Source of the DNA: Kocuria dechangensis
Lineage (GTDB): Bacteria > Actinomycetota > Actinomycetes > Actinomycetales > Micrococcaceae
Assembly (NCBI RefSeq): GCF_014636775.1
Contig: NZ_BMEQ01000010.1
Location: forward strand, 1 to 64,000
DNA length: 64,000 bases
Direction: 5' to 3'
Positions within the stretch are counted from its first letter, which is position 1, and each line of letters opens with the position of its first letter. The notes under the pieces are model-generated. The model was not told the DNA's origin. It was given only the letters and a program-made list of their open reading frames with translations, and made no database searches. Below, piece after piece: positions 16,120-26,638 of this stretch. The translations under genes were made by a program, and so were the position numbers.

Positions 16120-19100
16120 TGCTGCGCCGAATCGACCGACGCCCGCGAGACGGGGCCGAGAGCCACCGGTACTGGCTCCAGCTCGTCGACACCGACGGAC
16201 CGTTCCTGTCCGTGCCCGCGCTCAAGAGCGTGTGGAGATACGGCATGCCCCCGATGGACAGCGACGCGCTCGCCGTCCTCAAGCAGATCAAACCTGTTTT
16301 CGAACGAGCCTGGGAACGGTGGGATGCCCATCGCGATGACACCAGCGTTTTGAATGCTTACCGCCAGGCGCGGCAGACATGGGTCGAGACGGTGCTCAGG
16401 AACGTCCTGGGCTGGGGCAATAGTTACGTCACCGACCTCGCTCTACCCGCAGTCGCTGATGCTGCCGCGGGAGTGCGCTCGCCGAACCACACCGTCACCG
16501 TCCTCCCCTCGGGGGTGCTCGTCCATGGTGAGAACGTCGGGGCCTTGGTTCTCGAGGTCGATCCCGTCGACTCCCTCCGCGCGGCCCTCGACGACGGATG
16601 GGCCGCGAGTCCGATCGACCGAATGGAAGAGCTGCTGCGCCACAGCGGGGTGCGCATCGGGGTGGTCACCGACGGACGGTGGTGGGCCATCGTCAGCGCC
16701 CGAGAATCCACGATGGTCGCCTCCGGCGTCGTCGACTCCCAGATCTGGATCGAGGAGCCGGCAACCCGCAACGCGTTCGTCGAGCTGCTACAGCGCAAGC
16801 GGATGCTCGGCGGGAAACCCGCCGAGCGGCTCACCGAGTTGTTCGGAGCTTCCGTGGCGGCTGCCGAGGAGATCACGGACGCCCTCGGCGTCCAGGTCCG
16901 GAAGGCCGTGGAGCTCCTCGTACAGGCGTTCTCCGAAGCGGGACTGGAGACGAAGCGTCGCGGCGATCCGGACCCTCTGCCTGAGATTCGCGGTGAGGTG
17001 TATGAAGCTGCGGTCACCGTGATGATGCGCGTGGTCTTCCTCCTCTTCGCCGAGGAACGCGGGCTTCTACCGCAAGGGCGCCTCTTCGCCATGGGCTACG
17101 GCATCAGCGACCAGCTGGACCTCCTCGATCAACGGGCTCGTGACGAGGGCGCCGAATCGTTGGATGCCACCCACCTCACCTGGCACCGGCTCCTCGCCAC
17201 CTCCCAGGCGCTGTACCGGGGCGCGTCGTTTGAGGACATGCGCCTGCCCTCCTACGGCGGCTCCCTTTTCGACGCCGCGCGCACGCCCTTCCTCACGGCT
17301 CGCACAGAGCGTGGCACGCTTGCCGTCACGGTAAGCGACCGCGTCATGCTTGAGGTGCTGCGGTCGGTGCAGGTCACCGAGCTGAAGGGCGAGCCGGCCC
17401 GCCGGATTTCCTTCCGGGACATCGACGTCGAGCAGATCGGCTACATCTACGAGGGCCTGTTGGGATACTCCAGCCGAGAGGTCGACCGAGTGGTCGTCGG
17501 ACTGCTGGGGACCGACGGAGCGGAGCCGGAGATTCCTCTAGATGTCTTGGATGACCTCTCCGACGGAGAGCTCGACGACACGGTGATCGCCAAGTCGATC
17601 CTCAAGTGGGTCAAGGACAACCAGCCGGCGGCTAAAGCACCGACCCAGTCCAGGCTCGCCAAGGCATTGGCCTCGGGCGACAGCATGGAGGACGCTGAGC
17701 GCGCCCTTCTGACCGTGACGGGCGCCGACGAGGGACTCCGCACCCGATTACGGAGCTGGATGGGCATCATTCGCCGCGATCTGCGTGGCCGCCCTGTGGT
17801 CATTCCGCCCGGAGGACTTGTGGTGGTGGAGACTCCATCCCGTTCCACGTCCGGCGCTCACTACACTCCTCGCTCCCTCGCCGAGGAAGTCGTGGAACAC
17901 GCCCTGGAGCCGCTCGTCTACTCGCCGGGGTCGCACCAGACCGCTGAGCGGGACCAGTGGAGGCCCATCTCCTCTGACAAGATCCTCGACCTCAAGGTCG
18001 CGGACATCGCCTGTGGATCCGGCGCATTCCTGGTGGCCGCTGCTCGCTACCTCGGAAAGCGCCTCGTCGAGGCGTGGCACCGAGAGGGCGTCGCGCGAGG
18101 GAGCGCCCAAAGTTTGGAGACGCATGCGGTGAGACAGGTCGTGGCGAGCTGTCTCTACGGTGCCGACATCAACGAGATGGCCGTAGAGATGTGCAAGCTC
18201 TCGCTGTGGTTGGTGTCCTTGGACCCAAAGTTGCCGTTCTCCTTTGTCGACGACAAGGTCCTTCACGGCAATTCGTTGCTTGGCCTGACCGACGCCAAGC
18301 AACTTGAACGTCTGCACATCGACCCAAAGGCCGCGTCCCAGAACGTCAGCTTCTTCGATCTCGATGTCTCAGGCATCCTCGCCGAAGCCGCGGGTTTGCG
18401 CCGACGGCTGGCTACGGAAATCGACGACTCCGATCCCCAACGCTCGGCGGCTACAAAGCGGCGCCAATGGCGGGAATACCAAGAACTTACGGCCACGCTG
18501 AGCCGCATCGCCGATGGTGTAGTAGCCGCTGGTCTCAAACTGGGCGGTAAGCCTGGCCGTGCACTAAATGAGGCATATAAAAACTTGCAGATCGCTGTGG
18601 AGCGCGCATACCCCGTCGTGGGCGAGGCGGCTCGCTCATCCATGCTGGACGCCATCATTGCCCGCGGGCTGACCCCGACGGCGACAACTGACTATGAGCG
18701 CTGGAAGCCATTGCATTGGATTTTAGCGGTGCCCGACATTATGGCTAATGGAGGATTCAATGCAATAATCGGCAATCCTCCTTTCCTTGGTGGGCAAAAG
18801 TTGACCGGATCAATGGGTACAAACATGCGTGATTGGCTCGTTAATATCCAGGCGAAGGAAGCTAAGGGAAGTGCAGATTTGGTTGCATATTTTTTCCTCC
18901 GCGCCGCAAGCTTGTTGAAAATAAATGGCTGCATGGGCATGATCGCAACAAACACCATTGCACAAGGGGTCACGCGTATCGTTGGTTTGGATCAAATGAT
19001 TGGAAATGGATTTACCATAACCCGTTCCATCCAAAGCCGCAGATGGCCTGCTCGAAGTGCGAATCTGGAATATGCTGCCGTATGGGGAACTTTCGGAGAG

Positions 19101-20168
19101 GTGTCTCCGAGCTCGGAACGTGCTTCTGAAGGGTCGATTGTTCGGGCCATATCTTCTCTCCTTGAGCCTGCGGGGCGAGTCAGTGGCCAGCCCCTGCGTC
19201 TGGAAGAAAACATGGAAATCGGCTTCCAGGGGTGTAGCGTGTTGGGGAAAGGCTTTATGCTTGGCCATCCCGAAGCACAACAGTGGATTGATGAAGATCC
19301 TCGGAATCAAGAAGTCTTGTTCCCGTACTTGAATGGTGAAGATCTGAACTCAAATCCTAATGGTTCAGGCACACGTTGGGTAATTGATTTTACTGGGAAG
19401 ACCGAAGAGGTCGCTCGAGAATATAAGCTTCCATATGAGCGGATCTTCCATACGGTAAAACCCGAGCGTTCTGGCAAATCAAAAGCGGTTAGGGACCTGC
19501 CATGGTGGCAATTCCTTCGGACTCGACCCGCCATGCGCAATGCAATCTCTTTGCTTGATGAGGTTCTGGTGATTACGCGCGTTAGTGACGTAGGCCTACC
19601 ATTGAAAATAGCCACAGGGCCTGTATTTAGCGATCGCCTGGTGGTTTTCGCCTCAAATTCTGGAGATTTATTGGCCTCTCTCTCCTCGTCGATGCATTCT
19701 CTTTGGTCAGCAATGTACGGCACCACTCTGGAGACACGGTTAATATACGGGGTAGGTACGGTTTTTGAGACTTTTCCTCGCCCTGTTGCCAACGATGCAC
19801 TGGAGCATGTCGGCAACCTCTTGGATGTGCACCGCCGAGCGATTATGTTGAGACGTGGACTTGGGTTGACAAAATTGTACAATCTAATAAATGATCCAGA
19901 AATTACTAGCATGGCTGATTCTGACATTTCCCTTCTGAGAGATATACATGTGGAGGTTGATATGGCGGTGATGAGAGCTTATGGCTGGGATGATGTTTCG
20001 CTAAATCATGGTTTTTATGCGTATCGGCATAAGACTCGATGGTCAGTTGATCCTGCAGCGCGTGTAGAAATTCTTGACCGCCTTCTTGAAGAGAATCATC
20101 GTCGGGCTGCTAAGCAGAGCAATGTGTTGCCGTCGACCGAGGAAATCCTTGAGGAGCAGTACGCATGA
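16119..20168 (+). CDS. drmMI: DISARM class 1 adenine-N6 methyltransferase DrmMI
   Basis: A 1349-residue Eco57I/type-IIG-like DNA methyltransferase expected to mark host DNA as self. Before the catalytic domain is a long N-terminal region (about 1-570). SAM motif I is DIACGSGAFLVAAARYLG (from about 629), preceded by GAHYTPRSLAEEVVEHALEP; the catalytic motif IV is NPPF (886-889). The C-terminal third should contain target recognition. GC drops sharply from about 18530 to the end (for example 32% at 19861-19920 against 67% at 17761-17820), and several TTA leucine codons occur there, so this part is probably a recent exchange. Overlaps drmD by 1 base and drmA by 4. Confidence 0.9.
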   Translation: MLRRIDRRPRDGAESHRYWLQLVDTDGPFLSVPALKSVWRYGMPPMDSDALAVLKQIKPVFERAWERWDAHRDDTSVLNAYRQARQTWVETVLRNVLGWGNSYVTDLALPAVADAAAGVRSPNHTVTVLPSGVLVHGENVGALVLEVDPVDSLRAALDDGWAASPIDRMEELLRHSGVRIGVVTDGRWWAIVSARESTMVASGVVDSQIWIEEPATRNAFVELLQRKRMLGGKPAERLTELFGASVAAAEEITDALGVQVRKAVELLVQAFSEAGLETKRRGDPDPLPEIRGEVYEAAVTVMMRVVFLLFAEERGLLPQGRLFAMGYGISDQLDLLDQRARDEGAESLDATHLTWHRLLATSQALYRGASFEDMRLPSYGGSLFDAARTPFLTARTERGTLAVTVSDRVMLEVLRSVQVTELKGEPARRISFRDIDVEQIGYIYEGLLGYSSREVDRVVVGLLGTDGAEPEIPLDVLDDLSDGELDDTVIAKSILKWVKDNQPAAKAPTQSRLAKALASGDSMEDAERALLTVTGADEGLRTRLRSWMGIIRRDLRGRPVVIPPGGLVVVETPSRSTSGAHYTPRSLAEEVVEHALEPLVYSPGSHQTAERDQWRPISSDKILDLKVADIACGSGAFLVAAARYLGKRLVEAWHREGVARGSAQSLETHAVRQVVASCLYGADINEMAVEMCKLSLWLVSLDPKLPFSFVDDKVLHGNSLLGLTDAKQLERLHIDPKAASQNVSFFDLDVSGILAEAAGLRRRLATEIDDSDPQRSAATKRRQWREYQELTATLSRIADGVVAAGLKLGGKPGRALNEAYKNLQIAVERAYPVVGEAARSSMLDAIIARGLTPTATTDYERWKPLHWILAVPDIMANGGFNAIIGNPPFLGGQKLTGSMGTNMRDWLVNIQAKEAKGSADLVAYFFLRAASLLKINGCMGMIATNTIAQGVTRIVGLDQMIGNGFTITRSIQSRRWPARSANLEYAAVWGTFGEVSPSSERASEGSIVRAISSLLEPAGRVSGQPLRLEENMEIGFQGCSVLGKGFMLGHPEAQQWIDEDPRNQEVLFPYLNGEDLNSNPNGSGTRWVIDFTGKTEEVAREYKLPYERIFHTVKPERSGKSKAVRDLPWWQFLRTRPAMRNAISLLDEVLVITRVSDVGLPLKIATGPVFSDRLVVFASNSGDLLASLSSSMHSLWSAMYGTTLETRLIYGVGTVFETFPRPVANDALEHVGNLLDVHRRAIMLRRGLGLTKLYNLINDPEITSMADSDISLLRDIHVEVDMAVMRAYGWDDVSLNHGFYAYRHKTRWSVDPAARVEILDRLLEENHRRAAKQSNVLPSTEEILEEQYA

Positions 20169-23100
20169 CTAACTCCATAATCCACAAGGATGCCCAGCCG
20201 AGCGTGCGAGCCGAGCGTGCTCCCTACGAGCTCACCTATGAGCCCGACAATCGCTCCTGGACAGCTCGCGAAAACCTTTCAGACATCTTAGAGCGTGAGC
20301 TCCTCGGTCCGGCAGGCGGGGACGAGGAGGTCCTCGACGGTCCTCCGGATGTCGCCTACCTTGTCGGACGAATTGCTCCGGTGCGCTTGACCGGCGGATC
20401 GGTAGATCCTGTGGAGGAAGGATCGGAAGAAGCTGCCACGGACGTGGGTGACGCCGTGGCGGCTTCGCAGAGCCGTGGTGTTCCCGTGACGGCAGTCGAC
20501 GACAGCACTGCTGACGCCGATGAGGACGACGTGGACGATGACCCTCCAAAACGCGGTCTCATGGTCCCGGCGTCCATGGGTTTGCGTTTTCAGATCCCGT
20601 TGGACTGTGCATCCTTCACAGTCACAGCGTCGTGGGGCGTCTACAAGAGCATGCCCGGCGAAGAGCCCAGCACGACTCGCTACAAACGGACGCCGGTGGA
20701 CATTCCCGTCGTCGTGGAGGTCGCCCAGCTCAAGGCGGGGGAGACGACGACGTTCCCGCTCATGGACGACGTTGTGCTACGCATCGACCAGTATGAAGAC
20801 CCCGAACTCAAGCGGCGTCTGGTGGAAGTAGCGCTCTGCAACGACCGCGAGACGCCGCGGAAGATTCCCGTGGACGCGTGGCTGTACCAGACCAAGCTCT
20901 ACGTGGACGCGGGAGGCGAGGATCTCTTCCTGCCGGTGCGTGACGTCCTGGAGGACACCCGGTTCGAGTGGGACACCGAACTACGCCGGCTGAATCTCCA
21001 GTACAGGGACCGCCTCGAATTCGCCGTCGGACGGACGTGCTCCGTCGACTGGCACGTCGCCAAAGGGTCGCGCCGCGCGACCAAGGTGTGGACCACCTGG
21101 CTGCCCACCTCCGAGACTCCGCAAACCACAGCCGAGGAGATCGAGGCGGCCACCCTCGACATGACGGTGCTCGCCAAGGCCGATGTCCATGAACTCAGGG
21201 AGGGTCTCGAACCGATCGTCGCGGGCTACGCACAGTGGCTGGATCAGCAAGGGCATCGCGTGTCCGATCTGCCTCCTCATCTGCAGGAGGATGCGCAGGA
21301 GCTCATCGAAGAGGCCGGGCAGGTGCACAAGCAACTCGCGGAGGGGCTCGAGCACCTGCTGAACAATGAGGAAGCGCTGCGCTGCTTCCGGTTCATGAAC
21401 ATCGTCATGGCCGATCAGCGCATCCAGACCCAGCTCGCCAGTGATCGCGCCACGGACTCCAGTGCTGGGATTTTCGACGCCCGGCAGAAGGTGCTGGCTC
21501 GAGGCCCCCTGGCTCACTCGTGGCGCACGTTCCAGCTCGCCTTCATCCTCATGCAGCTGCCCCTGCTTACTGATCCGGCAGCAACCGCTCGATCCGGGGA
21601 TCTGGCGAAAGCGCAGTTGCTGTTCTTCCCCACCGGTGGCGGTAAGACCGAGGCCTACTTGGGGCTGGCCGCCTATACCTTCGCCATGCGCCGTCGGCAG
21701 GGCATTGTCACGACGCCGGACGGCGAGCTAAACGGGATGTCCGGGGTCGCTGTGCTGATGCGGTACACCCTGCGGCTGCTCACCGCCCAGCAGTTCCAGC
21801 GGGCCACAGCCCTCGTCTGCGCCGCGGAGATGGCCCGCCGCGCCGATCCTGAGACCTGGGGCGCCGAGCCCTTCCGGATCGGCCTGTGGGTGGGCACGGA
21901 TGTCAGCCCCAAGCGGTTCGACGAGGCCGAGAAGCAGGTCTCCAACGCCAACCACAACAAGGGCGGACGCGTGACCGTCCTGCAGTTCAAGCGGTGCCCG
22001 TGGTGCGGCACCCGGATCACCGTCAGCAATGTTCGTCCCGAGAAGGCCACCCGCAGGGTCCACGTCTTCTGCGGTGACGAGTTCGCTGACTGCCCCTTCT
22101 CCGAAGGAGGTACGGCCGAAGAAGGACTTCCCGTCCTGACCGTGGATGAAGAGATCTACCGCCTCACTCCTTCGTTCCTCATCGCCACCGTCGACAAATT
22201 CGCCCGATTGGCCCGTGAAGGGGAAGCAGCATCCCTGTTCGGGTACGTCCGCAAGCACTGCGAGCGCCACGGTTACGTCCACACGGACTACCGACACTGC
22301 GAGATCCAGGACGGCAACAAGCATCCTGCGTCTCAGGACGGCGCGCCGCCGGCGGCCGTTCGCGCCGTCGGTCGGCTGCGCCCGCCGGACTTGATCATTC
22401 AGGACGAACTTCATCTCATCACCGGGGCTTTGGGCACTACGGTGGGTCTCTTCGAGGTGGGCATCGACCTCATGTGCTCCTGGCGGGATCACAACGGCAC
22501 TACAGTGCAGCCGCTGGTGGTGGCTTCCACGGCAACCGTGCGCAACGCGGCCGATCAGGTGCGGGCTCTCTATGGCCGTGATGTCACGGTGTTCCCCCCT
22601 CAAGTGTTGGACGTGGGGAACACCTTCTTCTCCACCGAGCGAGAGGTCTCCGAGGAATATCCCGGGCGCCGATATGTCGGGGTCAGCACCACGGGAGTCC
22701 GCCTTACCACGGCGGAGATCCGCGTGGCGGAGATTCTCATGGCTGCGGGCCAGTTGCTCCTGGATCGTGCGGGAGAAGTCGCCGATCCCTATTTGACGCT
22801 GGTCGGGTACTTCAACGCGACCCGTGAGCTCGCCGGCATGGCCCGTTACATGCTCGACGACGTGCAGACGTTGTTGAGCGGAGGACGTCGCTGTTCCTCA
22901 CTGCCTCGGCGGCGGGGGACGGACTACGGCAACCTCCACCTCGCCGAGCTGACCTCCCGGGTGTCGAGCGACGACATCACCACCACGCTGGACGACATGG
23001 CAGTCGACTTCGACCCTGCGTTCGACTCCACGGAGGGCAGGAAAGAGCGCGCCGAGCAGATCAAGGCCGGCAAGACGCCGGCCAAGCGCGACGTGAATCC

Positions 23101-23878
23101 GTTCGATGTCGTCCTGGCGACGTCGATGCTCCAGGTCGGTGTGGACGTCACCCGGCTCGGGCTCATGCTGATGGTGGGCCAGCCGAAGAACACCGCGGAG
23201 TACATTCAGGCATCCTCCCGCGTGGGCCGTGATCCGAGCCGTCCGGGGCTCGTGGTGAGTCTGGGCAACTGGGCCCGCCCCCGGGACCTCGCCCACTTCG
23301 AGCAGTTCCGGCACTACCACGAGACCTTCTACGCGCAGGTGGAGGCCCTGTCGGTCACGCCGTTCTCCGCGACGTCCATGGACCGTGGACTCGACGGCGT
23401 GCTCGTCAGTGCGACTCGTGTTCTGCAGGCGGCTCGCAAGGGTGGGCTCTCCCCGGAGAAAAACGCCGGGCAGATTGATTCGGAACGAGAGGCTGTCGGC
23501 GCGCTCATCGAGGCGTTGACCGCCCGCGTGAAGCGGGCCTCGGATGAGACGTCGGCGGAAACGGCGCGCAACCGGTTGAAGAACCGACTCGACCAGTGGA
23601 TCAAGCGGCGGCAGTACCTGGGCCAAGAACACAAGGATCTCGTCTATGAGCGCGTCACCGATGAGGGCAAGGCCGGGCCCCTCATCATCAGCGCAGAGAA
23701 CGTGCGGGCACAGGATCAGTCCAAGGATTCTTCGCCGTTCGTCGTGGCCAACTCCATGCGCGAGGTGCAGCCCGAGATCAACCTGCTGGTCAGCCCCATC
23801 AAGGACCGGCTGTTCGTCCGTGAAACAGAGAAGACCCCCGTCTGGCAGATGCCGAGCGGAGAAGAGGACGCCTCGTGA
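20165..23878 (+). CDS. drmA: DISARM helicase DrmA
   Basis: A 1237-residue DISARM core helicase. An acidic N-terminal region leads to motif I FFPTGGGKTEAYLG (about 487-500) and motif II QDELH (about 746-750). A CPWC pair (about 611-614) with later cysteines (VFCGDEFADC) suggests a zinc-binding insertion. The second lobe contains ATSMLQVGVDVTRLG and the arginine-finger segment ASSRVGRDPSRPG (about 1015-1027). In the family, DrmA forms a complex with DrmB that binds DNA ends with a 5' overhang. The ATG at 20165 overlaps the drmMI stop (ATGA); GC returns to the genome level within the first few hundred bases. Confidence 0.92.
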   Translation: MTNSIIHKDAQPSVRAERAPYELTYEPDNRSWTARENLSDILERELLGPAGGDEEVLDGPPDVAYLVGRIAPVRLTGGSVDPVEEGSEEAATDVGDAVAASQSRGVPVTAVDDSTADADEDDVDDDPPKRGLMVPASMGLRFQIPLDCASFTVTASWGVYKSMPGEEPSTTRYKRTPVDIPVVVEVAQLKAGETTTFPLMDDVVLRIDQYEDPELKRRLVEVALCNDRETPRKIPVDAWLYQTKLYVDAGGEDLFLPVRDVLEDTRFEWDTELRRLNLQYRDRLEFAVGRTCSVDWHVAKGSRRATKVWTTWLPTSETPQTTAEEIEAATLDMTVLAKADVHELREGLEPIVAGYAQWLDQQGHRVSDLPPHLQEDAQELIEEAGQVHKQLAEGLEHLLNNEEALRCFRFMNIVMADQRIQTQLASDRATDSSAGIFDARQKVLARGPLAHSWRTFQLAFILMQLPLLTDPAATARSGDLAKAQLLFFPTGGGKTEAYLGLAAYTFAMRRRQGIVTTPDGELNGMSGVAVLMRYTLRLLTAQQFQRATALVCAAEMARRADPETWGAEPFRIGLWVGTDVSPKRFDEAEKQVSNANHNKGGRVTVLQFKRCPWCGTRITVSNVRPEKATRRVHVFCGDEFADCPFSEGGTAEEGLPVLTVDEEIYRLTPSFLIATVDKFARLAREGEAASLFGYVRKHCERHGYVHTDYRHCEIQDGNKHPASQDGAPPAAVRAVGRLRPPDLIIQDELHLITGALGTTVGLFEVGIDLMCSWRDHNGTTVQPLVVASTATVRNAADQVRALYGRDVTVFPPQVLDVGNTFFSTEREVSEEYPGRRYVGVSTTGVRLTTAEIRVAEILMAAGQLLLDRAGEVADPYLTLVGYFNATRELAGMARYMLDDVQTLLSGGRRCSSLPRRRGTDYGNLHLAELTSRVSSDDITTTLDDMAVDFDPAFDSTEGRKERAEQIKAGKTPAKRDVNPFDVVLATSMLQVGVDVTRLGLMLMVGQPKNTAEYIQASSRVGRDPSRPGLVVSLGNWARPRDLAHFEQFRHYHETFYAQVEALSVTPFSATSMDRGLDGVLVSATRVLQAARKGGLSPEKNAGQIDSEREAVGALIEALTARVKRASDETSAETARNRLKNRLDQWIKRRQYLGQEHKDLVYERVTDEGKAGPLIISAENVRAQDQSKDSSPFVVANSMREVQPEINLLVSPIKDRLFVRETEKTPVWQMPSGEEDAS

Positions 23879-25893
23879 CCGCCAAGCTCGTCTACGACTC
23901 CCAGCAGGAGCTCGATCCACTCGGTGATGCCGAACAGGAAGCCGAAAAGGGGACCAAGCACAACCGCGCCAAGGTGGGCTCTGGACGCCCCTCCTCACTG
24001 ATCTACACTTACGGCCCCGGTGCGATCATGGACCTGCCCCAGTTCACGATCATGCCCGCCGGGCTGGACGACTGGGACCGGATCTGGGCGCGACGGGACG
24101 GAGTGCCGATCATTCACGCTCCCCGTCTCCGGGACGTCGTCCGTATGATGCTCAAGTCCCCGGACGTGCAGCTCCGGCCGTTCCCGTGGCAGCCGAAGAA
24201 GATGTCCATGTCGCACGAAGGCGAAGATCTGGGTGTTCCCTCGCGGGTCTTTCCTCAATGGTTGAGATGCACCGGGTGCGACATGCTCGCCCCTCTGCCG
24301 CGGTTCGACTACAAGAACACGCATCCTTTCCGTACTGATGAAGCGCGCTTTGAGCACGCCAAGTGCACCGGCCGGCCGGGCTCCGGCCCGCGCAAGGCCC
24401 GGCGACAGACAGCTGTGCCGGCTCGATATTTGTTGGCCTGCGTCGATGGGCACCTCGACGAATTCCCTTACGACGCGTGGGTGCACCACGGGCAGAAGTG
24501 TTCTAAAGCGGAATTTCCGGCGCTCAGGATGGTGGACCGGACCAGCGGTAAGGGCGCGTCGGCGATTATCGCATGCGAGTCGTGCCAGGCACGGCGCCCC
24601 ATGAATGAAGCGCAGGGCGAGGTCGGTGCGTCCAAATTGCCCCAGTGCCGCGGCCGCCACCCGCACTTGGACGCTTTCGCCCCCAGTTGCGAGAACAAGA
24701 CCAAACTCATGCTGGTCGGGGCCTCCAACCTGTGGTTCGCTGCGACGCAGTCCATCATCGTGATGCCTGAGTCCAACACCGAAAAAGAGGTTGAACTCGC
24801 TGACCGCCTTCGGCTGGCACTTGGTGACAAGCTCGCCAAGTATCAATCGCAGCTGGATATGATCCGTGACCTGTCCGAAGAGAAGGTGGATCTTGCAGAA
24901 GTGCCGGATGAGTCGCTTGCCGAGGCAGTTGCGCAGGCCCTAGCTCCTTTGCCGTCGGACGAGGAACAGGATGAGAAGATCCAGACGTGGGATCCCGTTG
25001 ATCTGCTCGTTCCTGAATGGAACTATCTCTTGAAGGATCCACTGGGTGATCGGCACGAGGACCGCGCCAGCGGGCTTACCCTGTCCACCCGTCAACGTGG
25101 TCCCCAACTGCGTCCCGAGATCACGCGGGTCCTCGCGGTCGAACGGCTCCGCAAGGTCAACGCCCTCCTCGGCTTCACCCGCATCGACGACATGGACCGC
25201 GTGGGTGACCTGCCCCGACGACTCGTCCCCCTGACTCGTACCTCACGGCCGGCATGGACCGTTGCCACGGAGGACCGCGGTGAGGGCGTGTTCCTGCAGC
25301 TGGACGAGAACGAGGTCGCGGCATGGGAGAAGCGGATCTATGCGAGCGACACGTGGGAAGCTCATCGTGACGCCCATCGACGGAACTTCAACCGGCGATT
25401 CTCGGAAACGGCCGCCGACGTCAACCCGGACGAGCGCCTCAAGCCGCCGCGCTACTGGCTGATTCACACCCTCGCCCACGTCCTTCTGCGTGAGATGGCA
25501 ATGACCTGCGGCTACTCGGCTGCAAGCCTCACCGAGCGGCTCTACGCCTGGGAAGGTGTCGAAGGCCGCCCCCCAGCCGCTGGAGTGCTCATTGCCACCA
25601 CCGCCTCGGACAGCGATGGCACGCTCGGTGGACTGGTGCAGCTCAGTGAACCCGCTCGGCTCGAACAGGTGGTGAAGGGAGCGCTGTACCGTGCCACTCG
25701 GTGCTCCTCGGACCCTGTCTGCGCGATGCGCACTCCGACGGATCCTGAGGACTTTCTGCACGGTGCCTCTTGTCACTGCTGCTCCATGGCATCCGAGACG
25801 TCCTGCGAGCGAGGCAACAGGTTCCTGGACCGACGCTTCCTCGTCAACCTCCCTGGGAGCACCCTTGGGTTCTTCGGAAATATCGACGGCTGA
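23875..25893 (+). CDS. drmB: DISARM DUF1998 protein DrmB
   Basis: A 672-residue protein, the partner of DrmA. The N-terminus has RPSSLIYTYGPGAIMDLP, typical of DrmB, followed by several Cys pairs (CTGCDM near 140). The DUF1998 part includes HTLAHVLLREMAMTCGYSAA (from about 531) and a C-terminal Cys cluster (DPVCAM, HGASCHCCSM, TSCERGN), likely zinc binding. The GTG start at 23875 overlaps the drmA stop (GTGA). The sequence carries no nuclease or ATPase motif of its own. It is expected to act as a structural subunit that stimulates DrmA. Confidence 0.92.
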   Translation: MTAKLVYDSQQELDPLGDAEQEAEKGTKHNRAKVGSGRPSSLIYTYGPGAIMDLPQFTIMPAGLDDWDRIWARRDGVPIIHAPRLRDVVRMMLKSPDVQLRPFPWQPKKMSMSHEGEDLGVPSRVFPQWLRCTGCDMLAPLPRFDYKNTHPFRTDEARFEHAKCTGRPGSGPRKARRQTAVPARYLLACVDGHLDEFPYDAWVHHGQKCSKAEFPALRMVDRTSGKGASAIIACESCQARRPMNEAQGEVGASKLPQCRGRHPHLDAFAPSCENKTKLMLVGASNLWFAATQSIIVMPESNTEKEVELADRLRLALGDKLAKYQSQLDMIRDLSEEKVDLAEVPDESLAEAVAQALAPLPSDEEQDEKIQTWDPVDLLVPEWNYLLKDPLGDRHEDRASGLTLSTRQRGPQLRPEITRVLAVERLRKVNALLGFTRIDDMDRVGDLPRRLVPLTRTSRPAWTVATEDRGEGVFLQLDENEVAAWEKRIYASDTWEAHRDAHRRNFNRRFSETAADVNPDERLKPPRYWLIHTLAHVLLREMAMTCGYSAASLTERLYAWEGVEGRPPAAGVLIATTASDSDGTLGGLVQLSEPARLEQVVKGALYRATRCSSDPVCAMRTPTDPEDFLHGASCHCCSMASETSCERGNRFLDRRFLVNLPGSTLGFFGNIDG

Positions 25894-26638
25894 GAACGCG
25901 CCGGCCTTTGACCTTGGGCGTTTCCTGACCGGAACCGAGGCGAAGGAAGTGGCCGATCGTCTCGCGTCCGGTGCCACTATCACCATGGCATTGAACGCTG
26001 TTGCACCTGGCCGGCGGGAAGTTGCCCGTGATTTGTTGAGGCGCTCAGGGCTTGGGAGCGTGGATCGCGAACGGACCGTGGTGGTCCTGCGGGCGCTGCA
26101 CGGTGCCCGCTCCACCGCAACTGCCGTGGAACCCCGGTGGACCATGCCCGGGCACCTGGCGCAGTCCGGCGCGTTGACGGGGTCCGTGGCTCGGCTGGTG
26201 GAAAATGCCCGAACGTCCATCATGTGTTCCACGTTCAACTTCCAACGGTCATCGGTGCTGTGGAAGGCCTTGGGGGACGCTAGCAAGCGCCCGGAGCTCA
26301 CCGTGCGGGTCTATCTCGATACCGGTGCTGCCGACACAGAACCTCATGAGTGGTCGCCTACGACTCAGGAGGTGGCGGATCACCTTCGCCCGGCTACCGT
26401 GCTGCGTACGAGAACATTCGACGGGACGCTGGTGCGCAACCACGCCAAGTTCTTGATCATTGATCACCGCTTTCTCTTGGTGACCAGTGCCAACTTCTCC
26501 AAGAGCGCCGAGTGGAACAACGTCGAGTTGGGAGTGCACGTGGACAACGCCAACTTGGCGGAGGCCATCGAGAACGAGATGAGGAATGCTGAGACATCCC
26601 TGTACGAGGTAGTCGGGCCCACGAGTGTCGGTCCATAA
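25865..26638 (+). CDS. drmC: DISARM phospholipase-D-type protein DrmC
   Basis: A 257-residue PLD-family protein if it begins at the TTG at 25865, which has a GGGAG site 5 nt upstream and overlaps drmB by 29 bases. The frame stays open further upstream within drmB, so the exact start is uncertain. The single HKD motif is HAKFLIID (His193, Lys195, Asp200) followed by TSANFSKSAEWNNVELG, as in PLD-type nucleases. One HKD motif implies a dimeric active site. Family work indicates that DrmC is dispensable for protection in at least one DISARM system. It is the last gene of the operon. Confidence 0.88.
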   Translation: MGSSEISTAENAPAFDLGRFLTGTEAKEVADRLASGATITMALNAVAPGRREVARDLLRRSGLGSVDRERTVVVLRALHGARSTATAVEPRWTMPGHLAQSGALTGSVARLVENARTSIMCSTFNFQRSSVLWKALGDASKRPELTVRVYLDTGAADTEPHEWSPTTQEVADHLRPATVLRTRTFDGTLVRNHAKFLIIDHRFLLVTSANFSKSAEWNNVELGVHVDNANLAEAIENEMRNAETSLYEVVGPTSVGP

